From: Lysobacteraceae bacterium PS02065
GTDB lineage: Bacteria; Pseudomonadota; Gammaproteobacteria; Xanthomonadales; Rhodanobacteraceae
NCBI GenBank assembly: GCA_029959555.1
Contig: JASCPI010000005.1
Location: forward strand, 1-64,000
Direction: 5' to 3'
DNA length: 64,000 nt
A program made the translations under genes and the position numbers. The notes beneath the pieces are model-generated. The model saw only the letters and a program-made list of their open reading frames with translations. It did no database searches and was not told the DNA's origin. Position 1 is the first letter of the stretch. Each line of letters begins with the position of its first letter. Below, one piece after another: positions 8,152 to 17,157 of the stretch.

Positions 8152-8832
8152 ATGAAAGCACCCATCACCCTCGCCATGGACACGCTCGTCGCGGAGCATG
8201 TGGCGCCGTTCCTGAAGGCGCGAGGGTTCCGCAAGAAGGGCCAGCGCTTCGCACGGGGCCTCGGGGATGTCATCCAGGTCATCGAGTTCGATCGCTGGAA
8301 GTACAACGAAGGGAGCAAGGGGAAGTTCGGCGTGACGCTCGCCGTCTTCCATCCTGCGTTGTGGGCCATGGTGAAGCAGGCACGCCCGGGCTGGATCGGC
8401 GACGCGTTCGACGTGCGGTTCCCGCCGGTGCAGAACGGCATCGTCGATCGGCATGTCCTGCCGCCCGAGGAAGACCGCAACGGTATGGACAACCTCTGGC
8501 CACTGGACGCCGAACGCTCCCTCGACGGCGCGGCTGGCACGCTCTTGCACGCGCTCGAGACGATCGCGCTCCCCTGGCTGGAGGCGAATGTGGAGCTCGA
8601 AGCCACCTTCGATCGCCTTCGCGAACTGTCGCGCAAGGGCGAATGGCTTTCGAGCGTCTACCTGTTGTGCGCGGCCACGATCGTCGCTGACCGGGCGGTG
8701 GCGTCCGAGGCTCTCGCCGCGGTGCTCGCCGCGAAGCCTTCGCCGTTCTTTCCCGAGAGCGAACGCAAGGCGTTCAAGGCGATGGCGGCGAGCGTGGGTG
8801 CTGCCACTGACGGAGTCGCCGGTGTGCGCTGA
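8152..8832 (+). CDS. DUF4304 domain protein
   Basis: Protein of 226 residues. The N-terminal half has the DUF4304 pattern: MDTLVAEHVAPFLKARGF, then RKKGQRFARGLGDVIQVIEF and KFGVTLAVFHPALW. The family is cytosolic and uncharacterised, common in gene-poor-annotation islands and often near immunity genes (loosely known). The C-terminal half is alpha-helical and not assigned. The ATG at 8152 directly precedes the conserved domain. Its last 11 bases overlap the next gene, suggesting translational coupling. A second, divergent relative appears at 20396. Confidence 0.75.
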   Translation: MKAPITLAMDTLVAEHVAPFLKARGFRKKGQRFARGLGDVIQVIEFDRWKYNEGSKGKFGVTLAVFHPALWAMVKQARPGWIGDAFDVRFPPVQNGIVDRHVLPPEEDRNGMDNLWPLDAERSLDGAAGTLLHALETIALPWLEANVELEATFDRLRELSRKGEWLSSVYLLCAATIVADRAVASEALAAVLAAKPSPFFPESERKAFKAMAASVGAATDGVAGVR

Positions 8833-9136
8833 TTCCGTCGACAAGGACGTGGAGAGGGCGGCGTCGCGTTCGTTCGCCGATTTCGTTCCGCTGCTGCTTC
8901 CTCTCCAATTCATCCTTCTCTTGACGGGCCTCATCGGCATGTCGTTCGGGATCGGCGCTACGGCGGTCCTGTTCGTGCTGTCGCTCGTCGTCGGCGTGGG
9001 CACGACGGCGGCGGGCATCGTGCTCTCCGCCGTGCAGCGCGACTTTCGTGGGTTGGGGCTCTCTGCGGCCTCGATGTTCGTGCTGCTTTGGTCCGCTCTG
9101 CTTGGCCTCCTGTTCGGAGGCCATCCGGGCTCGTAG
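8822..9136 (+). CDS. Small membrane protein
   Basis: Protein of 104 residues starting at GTG 8822, inside the end of the DUF4304 gene, with GGAG six bases before it. Three hydrophobic segments follow a short charged N-terminus: about residues 20-42, 45-68 (VLFVLSLVVGVGTTAAGIVL) and 80-98. The phase differs from its neighbour, yet the hydrophobic pattern is regular, which argues that it is real. Function is unknown. Confidence 0.6.
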   Translation: MCADSVDKDVERAASRSFADFVPLLLPLQFILLLTGLIGMSFGIGATAVLFVLSLVVGVGTTAAGIVLSAVQRDFRGLGLSAASMFVLLWSALLGLLFGGHPGS

Positions 9137-9190
9137 CGTCCGTCCGCCCTTCTGGGCAAAGGGCCCGATGGCTTTCGCACGCTCTCTCCC

Positions 9191-9276
9191 GGTAGGGCGG
9201 AACCGCCGCAGGCGATTCCGCCGTGAAGCACGACTTCGCCACGGATGGTGGAATCCGCTGCGCGGGTTCCACCCTA
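9191..9276. repeat. Inverted pair of GTAGGGYGGAA-type REP sequences
   Basis: The left arm 9191-9222 (GTAGGGCGGAACCGCCGCAG and on) and right arm 9247-9276 (complement GTAGGGTGGAACCCGCGCAG and on) are near-identical in opposite orientation, separated by 24 bp. Each arm is itself a small palindrome. The GTAGGGTGGAA style is a widespread proteobacterial intergenic repeat. The whole interval 9137-9465 (329 bp) has no gene I can support. Confidence 0.8.
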
Positions 9277-9465
9277 CGAAAAGCGTGCATGTCGGTCGTG
9301 TCGCGCAGGAACGTTCGGCCACCTATGGAGGCGACATGGGGCGTCGTGAGACGCTACCGATCGCCCTGATCCGTCGCCGATCGGGAAGATGCAGAGGTCG
9401 TCGCTCCACGTCATGCCCTCCCGCGGCATGGCGCCCTTCACGTGCCAGTGCCTCGGAAACACTTC

Positions 9466-10644
9466 ATGAGCTTCGTCCTGCGCTTCTTCCACGCTCCTCA
9501 CATCACCAGCGTGCGCGAGGCCGTCACATGGGCCGACGACCGCAGCCGCGCGCAGACCGGCAACAACCCGCATTTCGCGCGCTTCGTCGAGAGCATCACG
9601 GAGTTCTATCCGGACCTGTCCGGGCATGATGATGAAGAGCCCGAGTACGACCGCAACCTGTGGCCGGAAGGCCTCGAATCCGACGAGCACGATGGTGAAG
9701 TCGTCAACATCCTCATCAACGCGGACCTGCTCGACGACGGCGTGATGACGGTGATCGCGCAGCATGCCGATGCCGCCGGGCTGCTGGTGCTGGACGAGCA
9801 GAGCGGCATGCTGTTCGGCCCGGGGCCGCGCTATATCGAGATGGCCGATCCCACGCCCAAGCCGCTGCCCCCCATCAGCAACTTCGCGTACTCGGCGATG
9901 ACCGAGAACCTGCGCGGGCTGCGCTTCGATCGTGCGCGAACGACGATCGCCGAGGCCTGTCAGGGCGCGCTGGGTCCGGAGTTCACGGTCGCCGAAGGCC
10001 GGACGGCCTCGTTCGTGCGACGCGACCACGGTGATCTGCGGCAGATGCTGTCGGTGCAGGTCATGCGCTCGACCGACAAGGTGAGCGCACGCGTCTACTG
10101 CAGGCTGGGCTTCGCCTGCAGCGCGCTCACGAAGCAGTGGATGCCGTTGCTGCCCGAATCGTTCGTCAAGCGGCGCGAGAATTACGATCTCTCCGCGGCT
10201 GGCACGGATTTCGAGTTCTCGTGGTACCTGCGCGACCTCACGTCGGGCCCTCTGCCAGCCGATCTGAGCTTCGCGACGGACAGCCGCATGCGCTTCGCCA
10301 ACGCGTTGCAGTTGCAGACGCTGGTCGACGGCACAGGACTTTGGGCACGCGGCACATTGCTGCGATTCCTCGACGGTGTGCGCAGCGTGGACGACCTCGT
10401 GCCGCTGTTCATCAACGAGGCCTCGCTGCACAACGCACGCGCGGGGCGCATGGGCTTCCCGATCTATCCGGCGTTGCTGGCTCTCGCCCAGCGCGCCGGT
10501 GGCGACGCGCTAGAGGACTTCGCGGCCGCGTACCGCGCCAATCCGGACCTCAAGCGCCTGTGCACGTTGTTCAAGGATCCGTCGGGATCCCATTTCGACG
10601 GGCTCGTGGAGGGTCTGCGCAAGCAGGGCGCGAAGCGCGGGTGA
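9466..10644 (+). CDS. Hypothetical protein, 392 residues
   Basis: Large soluble orphan protein. The N-terminus MSFVLRFFHAPH and the acidic PDLSGHDDEEPEYDRNLW segment are followed by a strand-rich section and a C-terminal helical half ending in a basic tail. No membrane segment or signal peptide is seen, and no family is recognised; the N-terminal acidic stretch resembles sections of proteins found in immunity loci, which is only an impression. ATG 9466 is chosen because the extra residues from an in-frame start at 9442 are not protein-like. Its stop overlaps the start of the next gene (TGATG), so the two are probably translated together. Confidence 0.65.
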   Translation: MSFVLRFFHAPHITSVREAVTWADDRSRAQTGNNPHFARFVESITEFYPDLSGHDDEEPEYDRNLWPEGLESDEHDGEVVNILINADLLDDGVMTVIAQHADAAGLLVLDEQSGMLFGPGPRYIEMADPTPKPLPPISNFAYSAMTENLRGLRFDRARTTIAEACQGALGPEFTVAEGRTASFVRRDHGDLRQMLSVQVMRSTDKVSARVYCRLGFACSALTKQWMPLLPESFVKRRENYDLSAAGTDFEFSWYLRDLTSGPLPADLSFATDSRMRFANALQLQTLVDGTGLWARGTLLRFLDGVRSVDDLVPLFINEASLHNARAGRMGFPIYPALLALAQRAGGDALEDFAAAYRANPDLKRLCTLFKDPSGSHFDGLVEGLRKQGAKRG

Positions 10645-11132
10645 TGTCGAAGCAGCGGCCACACAGGACATTTCCGCAACACGCCAGCACGTCGACGATC
10701 TCTGCCTATTTCTGGGTCGGCGTCATGATTGGTGTGCTGCCGTTCGAGCACGCCAGGACGTGGGCGGATGCGGTGATCGCATCCTCCGGATCACCACCCG
10801 AGGGCATCGCCGGTGTCGCCACGGCCGTCGATCGCGACGCTGTGCTCGATGCGTTGCACGTCGCTGCGTCGGGGGCCGACCACGACACCGCCGGGCGCTG
10901 GCTGTTGCGCGACCTGCTCGATCGGCTCAGGTCGGGCGAGATCACGGTGGTCGATGCTGTCCACACGGCCATGCAGGTTGCCCAGGCTGCCGGCCTTCCG
11001 GATGATGTCCATGAGCGCTTCGATGTCCTCGAGGATGCACTGCAGTCGGCCGTGGAAGGCGTGTACGGCTCGCCCGAGGACGTCGCAGGCAAGGTGATCG
11101 AGGCTTTCGAGCGATACGCCGCGGCAGCATGA
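10644..11132 (+). CDS. Hypothetical protein coupled to the upstream gene
   Basis: Protein of 162 residues whose ATG overlaps the upstream stop. It looks alpha-helical, with an acidic C-terminal half (AVEGVYGSPEDVAGKVIEAF). A weak hydrophobic stretch (YFWVGVMIGVLPF) near residue 25 is too short for a confident membrane helix. No family is recognised. Tight coupling to the 392-residue protein suggests they act together (inference). Confidence 0.6.
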   Translation: MSKQRPHRTFPQHASTSTISAYFWVGVMIGVLPFEHARTWADAVIASSGSPPEGIAGVATAVDRDAVLDALHVAASGADHDTAGRWLLRDLLDRLRSGEITVVDAVHTAMQVAQAAGLPDDVHERFDVLEDALQSAVEGVYGSPEDVAGKVIEAFERYAAAA

Positions 11133-11172
11133 CCGGCAGAGTGAGCGGACGACGTCACGAAGGACAGGGAAC

Positions 11173-11820
11173 GTGCTGACGAAAAGCGAGTCGTCATGGC
11201 TGGAGACCTACCTGCAGCCGAGGTATCCCGAGCTGGTGCCGGAGTACCTCGAGGCGCATGCCATCGCCTCGACGGCGAGGGCCGCGGGACACCTCGAAGC
11301 GGAATCCGCCGCGCGACTCGTCGAGCTGGCGTCGCGGTCGAGAAAGCCGCTCGGCGAGAACGTCGCCGCGATGATCGCCAGGCTCGCGGCTACCCTTCCG
11401 GCGGCACGCGATGCGATCAGGACGCTCGCTGGCGCCAGGGTGGTGCACGGCCGCATCAACGCACTCGTCGCGCTGGGTTGGCTGTCATGGGGTGATCTTC
11501 ACGACGAGCTGGTGTCTCGCCTGTTGCGGGACGCGAGCACCAAGGTCCGCGCGCTAGCGGCTTCGGCCATGATGGAATCGGGCGTCACGTCGCTCGTGCC
11601 GCTCCTCGACGACGCCATCACGACAGAGACGAGCGAGAAGCTCCGCGCCGAACTCGTCTGGAACCGCGACCTGCTGCGTGATGGCTGGGTCGCCGATACG
11701 CCAGTGGACGGCCGCATCTGGGTCACCTGCCGCCGCCGAAGTGGCACCGTGTCGATGTCGTTCACGACCGACGAATTCGAGATCAAGGGGCACGAGTGGA
11801 TCGCTAGTCAGCGTCGATGA
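11173..11820 (+). CDS. HEAT-like repeat protein
   Basis: Protein of 215 residues starting at GTG 11173 behind CAGGGA. Its middle is a run of paired helices (LVELASRSRKPLGENVAAM, INALVALGWLSWGDLHDEL, TKVRALAASAMMESGV), a pattern typical of HEAT/ARM-type repeats that serve as binding scaffolds. The final 40 residues form strands (GRIWVTCRRRSGTVSMSF). Cytosolic by prediction. The repeat call rests on pattern only, without a named family. Confidence 0.6.
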   Translation: MLTKSESSWLETYLQPRYPELVPEYLEAHAIASTARAAGHLEAESAARLVELASRSRKPLGENVAAMIARLAATLPAARDAIRTLAGARVVHGRINALVALGWLSWGDLHDELVSRLLRDASTKVRALAASAMMESGVTSLVPLLDDAITTETSEKLRAELVWNRDLLRDGWVADTPVDGRIWVTCRRRSGTVSMSFTTDEFEIKGHEWIASQRR

Positions 11821-11873
11821 GCCACGACGCGTCCCGGCACCATCTCCCATCCGTTCGCCGTCTGGCGGCAGCG

Positions 11874-12266
11874 ATGCGAACGGCAAGCCGGCTGGTCATC
11901 GTCTTCGCGTGGAGCCTCGCCGGCTGTGTGTCCCGGGAACCACCTGTGACGAGAGGCGTCGACGGCACGTTGCACGTCGAGGTCCGGCCCTATTCCGGCA
12001 TGCGCTCGGACATCGACACACCGGAGCAGTGCACGGCGATCGGGGCATGGTGGACGATGCGGGGCGAGAAAGAGGTGTGCATCGTGCTGCCCACGGACGT
12101 CGGGCGCCGTTGCAGGGATGACAGCGAGTGTGAAGCCTTCTGCCTGGCGCCTCTCGACAAGAAGATCGGGCAACGTGCCTCCGGCGAGTGTGCGTCGGGA
12201 GTGATCGGCTCGTGCGATCGTCCGCATGTGCGTCGAGGCAAGGTCGAGAGAACCTGTGTCGTGTAG
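11874..12266 (+). CDS. Cysteine-rich lipoprotein
   Basis: Protein of 130 residues with a lipoprotein signal: hydrophobic core LVIVFAW and lipobox SLAGC (Cys at residue 18). The mature part has about seven further cysteines (EQC, EVCIV, RRCRDDSECEAFC, GECASG, SCDRP, TCVV), likely paired in disulfides. An in-frame ATG at 11817 overlaps the upstream stop as ATGA and could be the ribosome entry, but gives an unusually long N-region of the signal. Location would be the outer membrane or periplasm. Function unknown. Confidence 0.65.
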   Translation: MRTASRLVIVFAWSLAGCVSREPPVTRGVDGTLHVEVRPYSGMRSDIDTPEQCTAIGAWWTMRGEKEVCIVLPTDVGRRCRDDSECEAFCLAPLDKKIGQRASGECASGVIGSCDRPHVRRGKVERTCVV

Positions 12267-12349
12267 TGCGGGATGTCCGAGGTCATGGTGGCAGCATCGG
12301 AGAACGACGGGCTTGCAGCGGATGTCGATCGCCTGTGAAAGGAGTGGGC

Positions 12350-12592
12350 ATGGAGCGTGAACTCGCGATACGCATGCTGGCGGCGATCCGCTCGCTCGGT
12401 CCCGGTCTCGACGAGGCCACACGTGTCACGCAGGCCATGGCGGACGAGGACGAGGCGCGACTTCTGCGTCGTCACCTCGGTACGATCTTGACGCGTCCGC
12501 TATACGACATCGTCATGCACATCGTGCGGCAATACCCTGACCTGGATCCCGATGGGGAGTATCGCTCGGCATCTCCGGAGATCGCGTCGTGA
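12350..12592 (+). CDS. Small helical protein
   Basis: Protein of 80 residues with an excellent AAAGGAG before the ATG. It looks all-helical (ELAIRMLAAIRSLGPGLDE; EDEARLLRRHLGTIL) and ends with IVMHIVRQYPDLDPDGEY, a motif I have the impression of seeing in conserved small Lysobacterales proteins. No domain name is known to me. Confidence 0.6.
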   Translation: MERELAIRMLAAIRSLGPGLDEATRVTQAMADEDEARLLRRHLGTILTRPLYDIVMHIVRQYPDLDPDGEYRSASPEIAS

Positions 12593-12641
12593 CGATGATC
12601 GAGGTGCCGATCACGCCGCAGTCGATTCGTGGAGCCCGACC

Positions 12642-12920
12642 ATGACGATACGCGAGCACCTCAGGACCCGGTTGAACGGAGCCCGCGCGCTGGCCTTCGT
12701 GGCATGGTCTGTCATTGCCGTGGCGACCTTCGCAACGGATCATATGCAGGACCGGACCATCCGCTTGACGCTTTTCGCGTGCTTCGGTGCACCCGTGCTG
12801 TACATCCTCTTCTTCATCCGTTGCCCGAGGTGCAAGGCCAGCGTGGGACAGGCGCTGGGTGGCAGGCACCCTCCCGATGCCTGTCCGAGGTGTGGCGTCC
12901 ACTTCGACGAACGTCTCTAG
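12642..12920 (+). CDS. Membrane protein with C-terminal zinc ribbon
   Basis: Protein of 92 residues. Two membrane segments (about 13-33 and 43-62, LTLFACFGAPVLYILFFI) are followed by a compact ribbon with CPRC and CPRCG, about 25 residues apart, in the cytoplasmic C-terminal tail. This architecture recurs in Lysobacterales hypothetical proteins. It is one of three zinc-ribbon membrane proteins in the array (see 5226 and 26333). Role unknown. Confidence 0.65.
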   Translation: MTIREHLRTRLNGARALAFVAWSVIAVATFATDHMQDRTIRLTLFACFGAPVLYILFFIRCPRCKASVGQALGGRHPPDACPRCGVHFDERL

Positions 12921-12958
12921 CCATCGCCGTCGATGCCCTGCACGACGAGGACGCCGCC

Positions 12959-13417
12959 ATGTCCCCCAACACGATGAAGCCTGTCACGGACCACTCGCCT
13001 TCCACGCGGCTCAAGCCCGTGGCGGGCGAGGTGTGGGTGGAGATCCGGTTGCGACGCAGCTGGTCGGCGACGCCGCGCGAATCGGCGATGCTCGACGACT
13101 TCATCGCGCTGGTCGGCCGGCGCAGGATCGGGCGCTATGCGGGGCGGTCGTCGGGTGGTGGCGCGATGGACGTCACCTTCGAGGTGAAGGACCGTGCGAC
13201 GGCAGCGGCGAAGCTGCGCAGGATCCTCGCGGACGAGTTCGTCATCGGCGACTTCAGTGTGAGTGCGCGTTACCTCGCGCCCTTCCACGATCCCGATCGC
13301 GTGCCGCCCGCATCGGCGCGCACGTCGATGTCGGGGCAGGACATCGACGCGCTGTTCGCCGCACTCGCGGCGGAGCTGCAGAACGGGAACGAACGCGGCA
13401 CGCGCAAGCGACGTTAG
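12959..13417 (+). CDS. Hypothetical protein
   Basis: Protein of 152 residues with GAGGA eight bases before the ATG. The middle section looks like a ferredoxin-like fold: strand VWVEIRLRRSW, helix AMLDDFIALVGRR, strand MDVTFEVKD, helix AAAKLRRILADEF. The C-terminus is helical and basic (ERGTRKRR). No family is recognised; cytosolic by prediction. Confidence 0.6.
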   Translation: MSPNTMKPVTDHSPSTRLKPVAGEVWVEIRLRRSWSATPRESAMLDDFIALVGRRRIGRYAGRSSGGGAMDVTFEVKDRATAAAKLRRILADEFVIGDFSVSARYLAPFHDPDRVPPASARTSMSGQDIDALFAALAAELQNGNERGTRKRR

Positions 13418-13456
13418 AGACGGACTCACGCATCACGCATCGGAGGACCGCGGACC

Positions 13457-13891
13457 ATGCCGATACCTTCCCGCTTCACGCGCCAGCTCGACCGCCTCGT
13501 CGGCCGCTGGCGCACCACGGGCACGATGCTCGCGGGACCGGACGCGGGACGCCCGTTCTCGGGGTCCGATGTCTACCGCTGGCTGCCGGGATCGACGTTC
13601 CTCGAGCACACATGGCGCGTGCGCATGCCGGACGGCCTGCATCGGGGTGTCGAGATCTTCGGACTCGCGACTGACCGGCGCAGCCTGTTTGCGCATGCGT
13701 ACGACGCCGATGGCTCGTTCACGGCGTCGAGCATCGTGTTCCGTGGCCGGACGTTGCTGATCCATGGCGCCGAGCTGTCGTTCAAGGGTCGGTTCTCGGC
13801 GGACGGCGATGCGATGACGGGGCAGTGGTCGACCACGGCCGATGCCTCGCCGGTCATGACGGTGAACTTCGTGCGGAAGGTCGCGACGTGA
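13457..13891 (+). CDS. DUF1579-like protein
   Basis: Protein of 144 residues with GGAGGA near the ATG. LDRLVGRWRTTGTM at the start, WLPGSTFLEHTW, the YDADGSF segment and the strand alternation suggest a DUF1579/lipocalin-like barrel, where W-x-x-G near the N-terminus is the usual marker. The family has no established biochemical role. No signal peptide is seen, so it is probably cytosolic. Confidence 0.65.
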   Translation: MPIPSRFTRQLDRLVGRWRTTGTMLAGPDAGRPFSGSDVYRWLPGSTFLEHTWRVRMPDGLHRGVEIFGLATDRRSLFAHAYDADGSFTASSIVFRGRTLLIHGAELSFKGRFSADGDAMTGQWSTTADASPVMTVNFVRKVAT

Positions 13892-13991
13892 CCACGCTTC
13901 GTTGCGCGCGCGAACGGTGGGTAGAGACGGCGGCGTCGCGCCGAATCGGTTCGCTTATGATCCTGCGCAACGTCGAACGGGTTGTTCCTGC

Positions 13992-14351
13992 ATGACCGAG
14001 CGAGCTGCCTGCCATTGCGGTGCCGTCCACATCGAGGTCGCGGCGCTTCCGTCCGAGGTGACGCTCTGCAACTGCTCGCTGTGCGTGGCTTACGGCGTGA
14101 TCTGGGCGTACCACGACGTGGCTGACATCGTGTCGCTGCCCGACGCTTCGCTGACCGACACCTACGCCTGGAACGGCCGCCACGTCGACTTCCATCGCTG
14201 CCGCACCTGCGGCTGCATCACGCACTGGATGCCGCGCGATGCGTCGCGACAGAAGCGCGGCATCAATGCGAGGCTGTTCGGCGCCGAGCTGCTGGCGACG
14301 GCGCGCGTGCGTCACAAGGACGGCGCGAACACCGGCAAGTACCTCGACTGA
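13992..14351 (+). CDS. GFA/CENP-V family zinc protein
   Basis: Protein of 119 residues with the GFA zinc pattern: ACHCGAVHIEV, LCNCSLCVAYG, and CRTCGCITHW. The family, named from glutathione-dependent formaldehyde-activating enzyme (S-hydroxymethylglutathione synthase), binds one structural and one labile zinc through these cysteines; most members have no proven substrate. The single domain fills the whole protein. It is the only clear metabolic-type enzyme fold between 12 and 18 kb. Confidence 0.85.
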   Translation: MTERAACHCGAVHIEVAALPSEVTLCNCSLCVAYGVIWAYHDVADIVSLPDASLTDTYAWNGRHVDFHRCRTCGCITHWMPRDASRQKRGINARLFGAELLATARVRHKDGANTGKYLD

Positions 14352-14366
14352 CGAGCGAGCCACACC

Positions 14367-14723
14367 ATGCGAATCCCGGCACTCATCCTCCTTCTGCTCC
14401 TTCCCGTTGCCGCGATCGCGCAGGCGCCGCCGCCCGCAGCGGCGCGCGAGATCGAGCAGCTGTTCACGGCCTTGCAGGGATCGGGGTGCACGTTCTCGCG
14501 CAACGGCAGCTGGTACGACGCCGACAAGGCCACCGCGCACCTGCGCAGGAAGTACGAGCATCTGGTCAAGAAAGGGATGGTCACGTCGGCCGAGGTCTTC
14601 GTCGATCTCGCCGCGTCGAAGAGCAGCATGTCCGGCGAGGCCTACCTCGTGCGCTGCGGCGATGCGGAGCCCGTCCCGAGTGCGTCGTGGTTCTCGGACA
14701 GGCTGCGTGAGTCGCGCCGTTAG
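14367..14723 (+). CDS. DUF5329 family exported protein
   Basis: Protein of 118 residues with a signal peptide (ALILLLLLPVAAIAQA, cleavage near residue 19). The mature part has EIEQLF, CTFSRNGSWYDADKATAHL, a YEHL/VKKG helix and SMSGEAYLVRC; two cysteines probably pair. These are the motifs of DUF5329, a family of small periplasmic proteins without known function. It follows the GFA gene after 15 bp, so both may share a transcript. Confidence 0.8.
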   Translation: MRIPALILLLLLPVAAIAQAPPPAAAREIEQLFTALQGSGCTFSRNGSWYDADKATAHLRRKYEHLVKKGMVTSAEVFVDLAASKSSMSGEAYLVRCGDAEPVPSASWFSDRLRESRR

Positions 14724-14826
14724 CCGATCGTTGCGTGGCCCTCGCCTGCGCGATCTCCGCGTGACCGTTTGCATGGCGTACGCTTCCCTCGGATGTTCCC
14801 CTTCCGCCCGATCGCAGGATGCCTTC

Positions 14827-15237
14827 ATGACTTTCCGTTCCGTCCGTTTCGCTGCGTCGATGTGCTGTGCCCTCGCATTGGCGGCCTGCTCGCAAGGTTC
14901 CAGCTCGGATGCCCTCGTCGGCACGTGGGCATGGACGATGCCGGACACGTCGTGCCGCATCGTGCGCACCTACCACGCCGACGGCACCGGCGAGGTCGTT
15001 AACGGCGAGAAGAGGACACAGGGACGCTACGAGGTCCGCACGGACCGCGACGGCGGCCTGTCGACGGTGGCCTACACCGTCACGAAGGACGAGGGCGGCC
15101 GCAACTGCCACGGCGAGAGCGGCGACACCACGGGCATGCGTTATCAGGCCTGGTTCGAGACGAGCGGCTCGACGCTGACGATGTGCATCGGCCCGCAGCG
15201 TGACGCATGTGTCTACGGTCCGTATCGGCGGCAGTGA
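14827..15237 (+). CDS. Lipoprotein
   Basis: Protein of 136 residues with lipobox LAAC at the end of the hydrophobic CCALALAAC segment (Cys near 19). The mature domain starts with LVGTWAWTMPDTSC and continues as alternating strands, typical of the small beta-barrel lipoproteins that begin with G-x-W. Two cysteine pairs are plausible. Start ATG 14827 has AGGAT upstream. Function unknown. Confidence 0.65.
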   Translation: MTFRSVRFAASMCCALALAACSQGSSSDALVGTWAWTMPDTSCRIVRTYHADGTGEVVNGEKRTQGRYEVRTDRDGGLSTVAYTVTKDEGGRNCHGESGDTTGMRYQAWFETSGSTLTMCIGPQRDACVYGPYRRQ

Positions 15238-15261
15238 GCCGTCACGAACCGGATGGCGATC

Positions 15262-15756
15262 ATGACCTCCTCGCTCGACCACTCACCGCCGCCTGCCGTC
15301 ATCGACGCCGCGCGCGTGATCGCGTACGCGGCGGTCGACGACATCACCTGGCAGCCTTGCGGGCTTCTCGTGGTCGACGGTACGCCGCTGGAGCAGGTGC
15401 CGAGGCTGGCGATAGGCATCGCCCTGGGCGACGACACGAGCATCCTCCTCTTCCATTGCGACGAGGCATGGGATGTCCTCGGCGCGGTTGGCGCCGCGTC
15501 GGTCGACGACGCGCGATCCCGTGCCGCCAGGAACTATCCCGGCGTGGCCGCACGATGGGTCGAACTCGACACGACGGTCGAGCAGGCACTGGCGTATCAC
15601 GACGCGCACGATGGCGCGCGATGCTCGTTCTGCGGTCGGCGTTCCTTCGAGATCGACGCATGGATCACACGTGACGCCGCGACCATCTGCAGCGGCTGCG
15701 TGCAGGCTTTCCATGAAAGGTTCGACTCGTTCCGGCATGTCCAGAGCAAGGTGTGA
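15262..15756 (+). CDS. Protein with C-terminal ClpX-type zinc finger
   Basis: Protein of 164 residues. The last 45 residues read CSFCGRRSFEIDAWITRD and ICSGCVQAF, the spacing of the ClpX-type C4 zinc-binding domain, which in ClpX serves dimerisation and substrate or adaptor binding. The rest lacks an ATPase; the N-terminal 110 residues are an unassigned alpha-beta domain. A stand-alone zinc-binding adaptor is plausible, as inference. An in-frame ATG at 15253 is an alternative start. Confidence 0.7.
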   Translation: MTSSLDHSPPPAVIDAARVIAYAAVDDITWQPCGLLVVDGTPLEQVPRLAIGIALGDDTSILLFHCDEAWDVLGAVGAASVDDARSRAARNYPGVAARWVELDTTVEQALAYHDAHDGARCSFCGRRSFEIDAWITRDAATICSGCVQAFHERFDSFRHVQSKV

Positions 15757-15957
15757 GCCGACGCGCCGGAACGCGTTACACACGGGTGCTCGTCGACGGA
15801 TCGGCAGGTTCGGCTGAGGTTCTGTCGTGGCCGGATCCTGCAACACCTTCATCAAAGCTTTTCCGGTGGCGTCGATCATCGCCCGATGAGGCTTGCCACA
15901 GGCACGCCGGACCTTTACAACGCGAGGCACGATCGTTCCGCACGGAAGGGGAAACGC

Positions 15958-16404
15958 ATGGCACGCCAGCATGGTCCGCTGCGCTTCGCACTCGCGATGT
16001 TCGCGATCTCGAACACGCTTCCCGTCAAGGCGCAGGAAACTCCGGATCGCCTCTTGGGCATGTCCGTGAAGCAGGCGATCGAGGTCTGCCATCCCGCAGG
16101 TCAGCGGGCCTACCTCGCCCGCCTCGTCTGCCCCGGTGGCGCCCACCCCACATTCGAACGCATCGGCAGCGTCGGATTGCGCAACGAGATCCCGCCCGGC
16201 ACGCCCGAGGACGACGAGATGGCAATGGTCTTGGGGGCGCTGGACGGCGCGAGCCTCCCGCCCGGCCAGGTCGACCACCACATGGTCGATGCCTATCGCG
16301 TGCAGTGCGGGCGAGACAGGACGACCACGCTCTACCTCGACATGTACCACTGCGCTGTACCGGCACCGGAGCGCGCGCCACCGGGATTCACGATCGTCGA
16401 GTGA
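15958..16404 (+). CDS. Exported hypothetical protein
   Basis: Protein of 148 residues with a strong GGAAGGGG site and a signal peptide (FALAMFAISNTLPVKAQ, cleavage after the A near 26). The mature part begins DRLLGMSVKQAIEVCHPAGQ and has LARLVCPGGAHPTFER, a YRVQCGRD strand and LYLDMYHC; four cysteines suggest two disulfides. I have the impression of a conserved Lysobacterales periplasmic protein but know no family name. Confidence 0.65.
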   Translation: MARQHGPLRFALAMFAISNTLPVKAQETPDRLLGMSVKQAIEVCHPAGQRAYLARLVCPGGAHPTFERIGSVGLRNEIPPGTPEDDEMAMVLGALDGASLPPGQVDHHMVDAYRVQCGRDRTTTLYLDMYHCAVPAPERAPPGFTIVE

Positions 16405-16478
16405 GCGGGTTCTCGTGCCGAGTAGAGTGCGCAGCGCTCACGGCACAAACGCCGTGTGTGCACCGATGCGAGTGAACG

Positions 16479-17036
16479 ATGGCCACTGACCGGATCGTTT
16501 TCGAAGGTAACCCCTGGCCCGAGGGTCATGCGATCGAGGTCTTCACGTGGACGGCACGTGAAGTCGACGGCGAGGTGTGGTTCGACCTGCATCTCGAGAC
16601 GGCCAACTACTACGCCGAGCGCGACATCGAGGACGACGGGGAGGACGCCGATTCGAGCTGGGAGTCGCCGGGCGTGTGGGGCAACTACCACGCGTGCACG
16701 CTGTCGTCGACGAAGTGGCACGACGGTGGATTCAAGGTGTGCGCGAAGGCCGACTACTCGCCGGCATTCCTCGACGGCCGCGAGTTCGTCGTCGATCCGG
16801 ATCCCGAGTCGTTCGAGGACTGGGACGAGCATGCGTTCCACATCTACCTGCTCGGCCACGACGCGGTGAGCCGCCACCGGATCCGCTTCGAGCGCATCGG
16901 CGACTCGAACGACTTCACGATCACATGGGAAGGTCGGATCGCGCTCGCCTATGTCGGTCAGTACGAGTACCGGTATGCCTTCTCGGCAGTCATCGGTCCG
17001 GTCACGTTTCCCTCGATCGCGAAGGTCGGTGGGTGA
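16479..17036 (+). CDS. Hypothetical protein
   Basis: Protein of 185 residues, acidic and rich in aromatic residues (ANYYAERDIEDDGEDADSSW; YEYRYAF). It appears strand-rich throughout, begins with a conserved-looking IVFEGNPWPEGHAIEVF segment, and lacks a signal peptide or membrane helix. No family is recognised. It stands alone with 74 bp before and 121 bp after. Confidence 0.6.
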   Translation: MATDRIVFEGNPWPEGHAIEVFTWTAREVDGEVWFDLHLETANYYAERDIEDDGEDADSSWESPGVWGNYHACTLSSTKWHDGGFKVCAKADYSPAFLDGREFVVDPDPESFEDWDEHAFHIYLLGHDAVSRHRIRFERIGDSNDFTITWEGRIALAYVGQYEYRYAFSAVIGPVTFPSIAKVGG

Positions 17037-17157
17037 ACGGTCGCGTGAGGGATTGCTGCAGCTTGTCGCGACACCTTCGCATCGATGTGAGGACGGGGGT
17101 CTGTGGCCGCCCGTACGATCAGGTTCGCGCGAGTGCAGCATGGAGGTGTGCGTGGAC